Of a stretch of 12,291 nucleotides of DNA, positions 1 to 12,291 are shown piece after piece. Under the pieces are notes generated by a model. It searched no databases and was not told where the DNA came from. It saw only the letters and a list, made by a program, of their open reading frames with translations. The translations under genes were made by a program, and so were the position numbers. Within the stretch, counting starts at the first letter, position 1. The number at the start of each line of letters is the position of its first letter. The stretch lies in the NCBI GenBank assembly GCA_014377795.1, contig JACMOY010000028.1, positions 1 through 12,291 of the forward strand, in the 5' to 3' direction. This stretch comes from Actinomycetota bacterium. Lineage in GTDB: Bacteria > Actinomycetota > Actinomycetes > Actinomycetales > Angustibacteraceae.

Positions 1-23
1 GCCAGGATCAAACTCTCCATCGA
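1..23 (-). rRNA. rrs: 16S rRNA gene, 5' end only (partial)
   Basis: Read on the minus strand, bases 16 to 1 give AGAGTTTGATCCTGGC, the near-universal sequence at the 5' end of bacterial 16S rRNA (the classical 27F primer site). By analogy with E. coli numbering, where this motif starts at base 8, the mature 5' end lies near position 23; the exact base is an estimate. The rest of the gene runs off the left edge. An actinobacterial-type rRNA leader lies directly upstream, which supports a genuine rRNA operon start. Confidence 0.95.
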
Positions 24-104
24 TAAACAATGAAAACTGGCACAACAACACCCCACAACAGGATGCACAAAACAACACCATCAAAACAATGGCATCAACA
101 AAAC

Positions 105-130
105 GGCACGCTGTTGAGTTCTCAAAGACC
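105..130 (-). promoter_or_regulatory. Conserved rRNA leader motif (boxA-like / processing element)
   Basis: On the minus strand this reads CTTTGAGAACTCAACAG with flanking bases. It matches the motif I recall from the leaders of many actinobacterial 16S genes, about 80 to 110 bases before the mature rRNA. It is usually interpreted as part of the Nus-dependent antitermination or RNase III processing region. Which of the two roles applies here cannot be decided from sequence alone. Confidence 0.6.
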
Positions 131-146
131 ACACGCACACCGATCA

Positions 147-160
147 CGGCCTCGCGGCCG
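147..160 (-). repeat. GNRA-tetraloop hairpin in the rRNA leader
   Basis: On the minus strand the leader reads CGGCC, then GCGA, then GGCCG: a perfect 5-base-pair GC stem closed by a GNRA-type tetraloop. It lies just upstream of the conserved leader motif at 105-130. A structural role in leader RNA folding or processing is plausible. There is no U-tract after it, so it is not a standard terminator. Confidence 0.45.
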
Positions 161-221
161 ATCTCAGGGCTGCTTCCAACTGACGGTCCGACGTCGCAGA
201 TGAGCAACCATCTACAACGCT

Positions 222-235
222 AGCGACCGGTCGCT
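222..235. repeat. Perfect 14-base palindrome in the rRNA leader
   Basis: The sequence AGCGACCGGTCGCT is identical to its own reverse complement over all 14 bases. In RNA it would form a 5-base-pair stem with a CCGG loop; in DNA it could be a site for a dimeric protein. It lies about 150 bases downstream of the predicted transcription start and 200 bases upstream of the 16S gene. No function is assigned. Confidence 0.5.
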
Positions 236-245
236 CACCCTAGCA

Positions 246-281
246 GGCCCGAGCGGGCCGGTGCACCCAGCCTTGCGGCTG
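246..281 (-). repeat. Two short leader hairpins
   Basis: On the minus strand, bases 281-268 read CAGCC, GCAA, GGCTG: a 5-base-pair stem with a GNRA loop. Bases 259-246 read GGCCC, GCTC, GGGCC: a second 5-base-pair stem with a four-base loop. Neither is followed by a run of T, so I do not call an intrinsic terminator. They are more likely structured parts of the pre-rRNA leader, although a weak terminator role is not excluded. Confidence 0.35.
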
Positions 282-381
282 AACGAACCCCCGGGACGAG
301 CCCGGCGCTGCGAGTGCGGTCTTCCCGGCGGGACCGGCCACCTCGCGGTGTCCGTGCCTCCCTGTCGGGCTGACGAAGAGA

Positions 382-410
382 ACAGTATGGGGATCGCCGG
401 TGCAGGTCAA
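382..410 (-). promoter_or_regulatory. Predicted rRNA operon promoter
   Basis: On the minus strand TTGACC (410-405) is followed, after exactly 17 bases, by TACTGT (387-382). The first matches the -35 consensus TTGACA at five of six bases, and the second fits the actinobacterial -10 pattern TAnnnT. The predicted transcription start is near 375, giving a 16S leader of about 350 bases. The -35 element lies only 22 bases after the tyrS stop codon. Additional rRNA promoters within the leader are possible, but I found no second pair of hexamers as good. Confidence 0.6.
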
Positions 411-432
411 ATCCGTGTTGCCGCAGCACGTT

Positions 433-1691
433 TCACCCTTGGAGCAGCCCCGCGGCGAGGGACTTCTTGCCGCGGCGCAGGACCACGTACCGCTCGTGCA
501 GCAGCTGCTCGGGCCCCACCACGGCGTCGACGTCGGTCACTTTGACGTTGTTCACGTACGCGCCCCCCTCGGTGATGGTTCGGCGCGCCCCACCACGGCT
601 GGGCACCAGGCCCGCGTCGACGAGCAGGTCGACCACGGCGGCACCCAGGGGGAACACCGCGCACGGCAGCTCGGCGGTCGCGTCACGCACGGTGTCGGCG
701 TCCAGCCCGGCCAGGTCGCCTCGTCCGAACAGCGCCTGGCTGGCGGCGACGGCCTGCTCGGTCGCCTTCTCACCGTGCACCAGCGTGGTGACGTCGATGG
801 CCAGGGCGCGCTGGGCCTCGCGCGCCGCCGGTCGCTCGACGGTCGCCAGCTCGAGCTGCTCGATCTGCTCGCGCGAGCGGAACGTGAACACCCGCAGCAG
901 CTGCCCGACCTGAGAGTCCTCGGCGTTGACCCAGAACTGGTAGAAGGCGTACGGCGAGGTCATCGTGGGGTCCAGCCACACGGTGCCCCCCTCGGTCTTG
1001 CCGTACTTCGTCCCGTCCGCCTTGGTGATCAGCGGTGTCGCGAGCAGGTGGACGCTGGCCCCCTCGGCGCGGTGGACCAGGTCGGAGCCTGCCGTGAGGT
1101 TGCCCCACTGGTCGATCCCGCCCGTCTGCAGCGTGCACCCCCGGGTGCGGAACAGCTCGAGGAAGTCCAGCCCCTGCAGGATCTGGTAGCTGAACTCGGT
1201 GTAGGAGATGCCCTCCTGCGACTCCAGCCGGGCGGCTACGGCGTCCTTGCGCAGCATCGCGTTGACTCGAAAGTGCTTGCCGATGTCGCGCAGCAGGTCG
1301 ATCGCCGACATCGGCGCGGTCCAGTCCAGGTTGTTGACGACCTGGACGCCGTTCTCACCGTCGGCGAGCAGGAACCGCGACACCTGCTCACGCAGGTTGT
1401 CGACCCACGAGGCGACGGTCTCGCGGGCGTTCAGGGTCCGCTCGGCGGTCGGCTTGGGGTCGCCGATCAGCCCGGTCGAACCGCCCACGAGGGCGATCGG
1501 CCGGTGCCCGGCGTCCTGCAGGCGGCGCATGGTCAGCAGCTGCACGAGGTTGCCCATGTGCAGGCTGGCCGCGGTGGGGTCGAACCCGCAGTAGTACGTG
1601 ACCGGTCCGGCGGCGAGTGCCTCGCGCAGTGCGGTCTCGTCGGTGGACTGCGCCACCAGACCACGCCAGTGCAGCTCGTCCAGGATGTCGG

Positions 1692-1695
<4 letters not shown>
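433..1695 (-). CDS. tyrS: Tyrosyl-tRNA synthetase
   Basis: This 420-residue protein is a class I aminoacyl-tRNA synthetase that activates tyrosine with ATP and charges tRNA-Tyr in the cytoplasm. The HIGH-type signature appears as HMGN at residues 46-49 within a CGFDPTAASLHMGNL segment. GGIDQWGN (192-199) lies in the tyrosine/ATP site, and the KMSKS-type loop is KYGKT (230-234). An S4-like RNA-binding domain occupies roughly residues 355-415. The length is typical of bacterial TyrRS. The GTG start at 1695 is chosen because it overlaps the mpg stop as GTGA, and the product begins MTDILDELHWRGL as expected for the family. It is the last gene of the overlapping chain that starts at argC. No terminator is visible after the stop, and the rRNA promoter follows within about 20 bases. 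Confidence 0.97.
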
Positions 1696-6228
<4,533 letters not shown>

Positions 6229-6232
<4 letters not shown>

Positions 6233-7467
6233 CGGACAGCTTCGTCGCTGGTGGACTGCTGGATCAGGGCGGGCAGCGCGGCGACGAAGGAGTCCGCCTG
6301 GTCCGTGGTCAGGATCAGCGGCGGTGCCAGCCGGACGACGTCCGGGGTCACCGCGTTGACGATGAACCCCGCGGACAGCGCCGCGGCCGCCAGCCGTGCG
6401 GCGACCGGCCGGGCCAGCTGCGCCCCGAGCCACAGCCCCTCGCCGGTGACCCCGGTGACCAGGGGCGCGCCCGCGGCGAGCACGCCGTCGCGCAGCCGGG
6501 CACCGACCGCCCGCACGTTGGCCAGCAGGTCGTCGCGTTCGATGACGTGCAGCGTCGCGAGCGCGGCCGCCGAGGCGACCGGGTTGCCACCGAAGGTCGT
6601 GCCATGCTGGCCCGCACCCAGAAGCGTTGCGGCAGAACCAAAGGCGACGACCGCAGCGATCGGGATGCCGCCGCCGAGCCCCTTCGCCAGCGTCACGACG
6701 TCGGGCACGACGCCGTGCCGGGTGTGGGCGAACCACTGCCCGGTGCGGCCGATGCCGGACTGCACCTCGTCGACGACGAGCAGTGCGCCGTGCGCGCTGG
6801 TGACCTCGCGGGCGGCGGCGAGGTAGCCCTCGGGCAGCGGGCGGACCCCGGACTCGCCCTGGATCGTCTCGAGCACGACCGCGGCGACGTCGTCCGCCAT
6901 GGCCGCGCGCAGCGCCTCGACGTCGCCGAACGGCAGGTGCTCGGCGCCGCCGGGCAGCGGCTCGAACGGCTCGCGGTACGCCGGCCTGTGGGTCAGGGCG
7001 AGCGCCCCCAGGGTGCGTCCGTGGAAGGCGCCCTCGAGCGCCAGGATCCGCGGACGCCCGGTGCGGCGGGCGATCTTGAAGGCGCCCTCGTTGGCCTCGG
7101 CACCGGAGTTGGCGAAGAACACCCGTGACCCGTCGGGGGCGTCGAGCAGGTCGAGCAGCCGCTCGGCCAGGGCCACCTGCGGTCCGGTGGCGAAGAAGTT
7201 CGAGACGTGGCCGAGGGTGGCCAGCTGAGCGCTGACCGCGCCGGTCAGCGTCGGGTGGGCGTGGCCCAGGGCGTTGGTCGCGATGCCCGCGAGCAGGTCG
7301 AGGTAGCGCCGCCCGTCGGCGTCCCAGACGTAGGATCCCTCGCCACGCACCAGGAACCGTTGCGGCACACCGTAGGTGGGCATGACCGACTGTGCATACC
7401 GGTCGAGCCAGGCCTGGCTGGGCCGACCGTCGACGCCGTCGCGGGCGCTGGGCAGGATCTCGCTCAC
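6229..7467 (-). CDS. argD: Acetylornithine aminotransferase
   Basis: This 412-residue PLP enzyme (class III aminotransferase) converts N-acetylglutamate semialdehyde and glutamate to N-acetylornithine and 2-oxoglutarate. Visible features are [18 protein letters not shown] (55-72), the cofactor phosphate-binding [10 protein letters not shown] (118-127), AFHGRT (147-152), [13 protein letters not shown] (231-243, Asp233 pairing with the pyridine nitrogen), TLAKGLGGG (259-267, Lys262 forming the Schiff base) and GTTFGGNP (289-296). The frame is open to 7584, but GTG at 7467 overlaps the argB stop as GTGA and gives a product of normal length starting [11 protein letters not shown]. The stop overlaps the argF remnant as ATGA. 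Confidence 0.95.
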
Positions 7468-8371
7468 GGGACCACCATCGTCCCGGTGCCCTCGCTGGTG
7501 AGCATCTCGAGCAGCAGCGCGTGCGGGAGCCGCCCGTCGACGACGGTGGCGCGTCCGACGCCGCCGCGCACCGCCCGCAGGCACGCCGCCATCTTCGGTG
7601 CCATGCCGGTGCTGATCTCGGGCAGCACCTGCTCGAGCTCGTCGGCGCCGATCTGCTCGACCAGCGAGCCGCGGTCGGGCCAGTCGCTGTACAGGCCCTC
7701 GACGTCGGTCAGCACGACCAGCTTGACCGCACCGAGGGCCACGGCCAGAGCCGCGGCGGCCGTGTCGGCGTTGACGTTCAGCACCTGCCCCGCCGCGTCG
7801 GGCGCGACGGTCGAGACGACGGGGATTCGCCCCGCGCCGACCAGGTCGCTGACCGCCGCGGGGTTGACGGACACGACGTCGCCCACCAGCCCGACGTCGA
7901 CCGGCACGCCGTCGACGACCGGCCGGGTGCGCTCGGCGACGAACAGGCCGCCGTCCTCACCGCTCATGCCGACCGCGTGCGGACCGTGCTCGTTGACCAG
8001 CCCGACCAGCTCGCGGCCGACCTGACCGACGAGCACCATGCGCACCACCTCGATCGCCTCGGGAGGGGTGACCCGCAGTCCGGCGCGGAACTCGCTCTCG
8101 ATGCCGAGCCGGCCGAGCATCGCCGACACCTGGGGGCCGCCGCCGTGGACGATGACGGGGCGGATGCCCACGTGCAGCAGGAAGACGATGTCCTGCGCGA
8201 AGGCCCGCTTGAGGGTCTGGTCGACCATCGCGTTGCCGCCGTACTTGATGACGACGACCTGGCCGTAGAACTCCTTCAGCCACGGCAGGGCGTCGACCAG
8301 CACCGCGGCGCGGGTGGCGTCCCAGTCGGGGTCGGCGGCGCGCATCGTCCGCGTGGTGCCCCAGCGGCGGC

Positions 8372-8375
<4 letters not shown>
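7464..8375 (-). CDS. argB: Acetylglutamate kinase
   Basis: This 303-residue amino acid kinase phosphorylates N-acetylglutamate, usually the committed and feedback-controlled step. KYGGNAM (44-50) and HGGGP (77-81) form the phosphate- and substrate-binding loops, and [14 protein letters not shown] and [10 protein letters not shown] belong to the kinase fold. A helix before the core (about residues 20-39, containing [14 protein letters not shown]) resembles the extra N-terminal helix of arginine-inhibited hexameric enzymes, so arginine feedback is likely (inference from family knowledge). GTG at 8375 is chosen for its GTGA overlap with the argJ stop. An in-frame ATG at 8342 is an alternative; the frame upstream to 8540 is argJ shadow. 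Confidence 0.95.
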
Positions 8376-10632
<2,257 letters not shown>

Positions 10633-10641
<9 letters not shown>

Positions 10642-12291
10642 GGCGAGTTTCCAGATCTCCGGTCGGCGCATCTCCTCGTCGTCGACGGCCGCGAACATCG
10701 CTGCTGCCGCCTTCAGGTGCTGCAGCGCCTGCTGCTGATCTCCGGTCGCATGCAGGAGGTCGGCCAGATTGGTGTGCAGTGCGGCGGCGCGATGTCGGTC
10801 GCCGTGCTCGAGTCCCAGCTGGAGGGCCTCGCGGGCCACCACGAGCGCCTCGTCGGCGCGGCCACCCTCGGCGAGCAGCAGCGCCATGTTGTTCAGCGCC
10901 GCCGCCCGGTAGCTGGGGTCGGCCAGCCTGGCTGCGTGCCAGAGGCTGTCACCCAGATGGTGCTCGGCCAGCGGGAGGTCACCGCGCTCGGCAGCCAGGA
11001 CCCCAAGGACGTCATGAGCCTGTGCGAGCGCTGCGTCGTCGTCAGCTGCGGTGGCGGTGTCCAGAGCGACGTCGGCCGCCGTCCCGGCTGCGGCAGTCTG
11101 CCCGCGCCGGTGTGCCACCAAGGCGATGTCTGCCAACACACGGGCCCGCTGTGCTGCGTCGCTCTCGTTGGACAGCAAGGCCAGTGCTGCTCCCAGGTGA
11201 CTGGCGGCGACGTCCCACGCGCCCAGGCGGTGGTGCACCTCGGCCAGCCGGTGCTCGATCGTCGCCAACGCCAGGTGGTCCTGCGGGGGACACATCGCTG
11301 CGGCTCGCTCGTAAGCGGCGATGGCGTGGCGGTAACGGCCCAACGCGGTCAGTACGTCACCGCTCGCTTCATGAACCTGGTGCCCGGGGTGACCGAGCGC
11401 TGCCGCCGCGCCCAGGTGCTCGAGGGCTTCAGTGTGCGCGTACAGGTTGCGCGCCCGCTGCGCCGCACGCCACGACCAGGCAGCACTCTCGACGTCACGC
11501 CCGGCCGCTCGTAGATGGGCGGCGACGGCGTCCGGGGCGGTGGCCGGCCCACGCCGCCGGATGAGAGCGTCCGCCGCCCTGCTGTGCAGCAGCCGTCGAC
11601 GCGCGAGGCTGGTGGTGTCGTAGACCAGCCGCTGCATGGCTTCGTGCCCGAACGCGTGTGTCCCCTGGTTGGTGTGTTCGATCACTGCTCGACCCACTGC
11701 CTCTTCCAGCGCGCGCACCACCTCGTCCTCGCCCCGGCCGCTCGTCGCCTGGAGCAGGTCGGGGGTGACGTCGCTGCCCAGCACGGCCCCCGCGGCCAGC
11801 ACCTGTCGGGTCGCCTCACCGAGTCCGTCCAGGCGCGACTGGAGCAGGTCACGAACTCCCTCGGGCAGCTGCCACTGCTCGCCCTCGGGCACTCGGCCGT
11901 CGCGGCGAAAGCCGTCAAGGTACTCCGTGACGAACAGCGGCAGCCCACCTGACTGCTTCCACAGGCGCCCGACGTCCTGCGCGGTCGGTGCTACCTCCAG
12001 CGCGGCTTCGGCGAGGGCCTGAACTGCCGTGACGTCCAGCCTGGTCAGCTCGACGAGGGTGCCGAGATGCGCGCGTCGTGCGGCCGTCAGCGCGACATAC
12101 AGCGGGCCGGCGCGCGGCACGGACTCCGGCCGCCAGGTCAGGACCAGCAGCAGCGGGATGCCGGACAATCGCCGAACCAGGTACGCCAGTAGGTCGGTCG
12201 AGCTGTCATCGGCCCAGTGAACGTCCTCGATAACGAGGACGGGAACACTGCCGCTGGGGTCGCGACCGACACCGAGCGCAGCCGAGATCGA
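10633..12291 (-). CDS. STAND/AAA-type ATPase with TPR-like repeats, C-terminal part (partial)
   Basis: The frame is open through the right edge, giving 552 visible residues with the N-terminus missing. Residues about 16-29 (VPVLVIEDVHWADD) are a Walker B motif of the kind found in AAA_16/STAND ATPases and large LuxR- or SARP-type regulators. LLVLTWRPE and GGLPLFVTEYLDG are the later conserved segments of that ATPase. From about residue 280 to the end the sequence is Ala/Leu-rich helical repeats (for example YRHAIAAYERAAAM, AALNNMALLLAEGGRADEALVVAREAL and ALHTNLADLLHATGDQQQALQHL), typical of TPR bundles. It ends RPEIWKLARW then TAG, with no C-terminal LuxR helix-turn-helix. An N-terminal DNA-binding or cyclase domain may lie outside the window. 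It is probably a signalling ATPase or transcriptional activator; its target is unknown, and it shares the strand of argC with only a 57-base gap. Confidence 0.8.

Larger units (their letters stand above)
24..375 (-). promoter_or_regulatory. 16S rRNA operon leader (transcribed spacer)
   Basis: No protein-coding gene is supported here. On the minus strand the stretch begins a few bases after the promoter at 382-410 and ends at the 16S gene. Its distal part (about 24-105) is rich in T and G on the transcribed strand (repeated GTTTTG and GTTGTT words), unlike the GC-rich genes around it and typical of actinobacterial pre-16S leaders. It holds a conserved leader motif (105-130), a GNRA-loop hairpin (147-160), a short inverted repeat (198-213), a 14-base palindrome (222-235), a second short hairpin (246-259) and another GNRA-loop hairpin (268-281). 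The role is inferred to be antitermination and RNase processing of the pre-rRNA. Both ends are approximate. Confidence 0.75.

Noticed and set aside
6233..6736. Longer argF frame starting at 6736
   Set aside because: The upstream part is a shadow of argD with no ArgF similarity. It does not contain the missing central region.
7468..7584. Upstream start for argD at 7584
   Set aside because: The extension is Arg-rich shadow of argB with no family match; GTG at 7467 gives the GTGA junction and the expected length.

Overview
The window is very GC-rich, gene-dense DNA with frequent GTG and TTG starts. The gene order argC-J-B-D-F-R-G-H, a single ARG box and an rRNA leader of actinobacterial type point to an actinomycete, possibly a member of the Micrococcales; the genus cannot be read from the sequence alone. 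Every gene I support lies on the minus strand, so transcription runs from the right edge to the left edge.

Layout, in the direction of transcription. (1) 12291-10633: the C-terminal part of a large STAND/AAA-type ATPase with TPR-like helical repeats, its N-terminus outside the window. (2) 10632-10576: a 57-base gap holding an exact match to the ArgR operator core and a promoter-like element. (3) 10575-2444: the arginine biosynthesis cluster argC, argJ, argB, argD, an argF remnant, argR, argG, argH. (4) 2447-433: mpg (3-methyladenine DNA glycosylase) and tyrS (tyrosyl-tRNA synthetase). (5) 432-24: an rRNA promoter and leader. (6) 23-1: the first bases of a 16S rRNA gene that continues off the left edge.

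From argC to tyrS the ten reading frames form one unbroken chain in which every junction is a 1- or 4-base overlap (GTGA, ATGA, TTGA or TGATG). This implies one long, translationally coupled operon controlled by ArgR at its head. ArgJ, ArgB, ArgC and ArgD carry out the acetyl-cycle route from glutamate to ornithine. ArgG and ArgH turn citrulline into arginine, and ArgR senses arginine.

The main anomaly is the step between them. The argF frame (ornithine carbamoyltransferase) is only 134 codons. Its N-terminal STRTR segment is fused in frame to the extreme C-terminal segment, with roughly 170 to 180 residues missing, and the catalytic cysteine of the HCLP motif has become arginine. This product cannot be an ornithine carbamoyltransferase, yet the frame is intact and keeps both overlap junctions. 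Secondary points are a five-copy 15-base repeat inside mpg, a 15-base duplication inside the argF remnant, an E. coli-type (long) ArgG with a TTG start, and an rRNA promoter placed about 20 bases after the tyrS stop with no visible terminator between.
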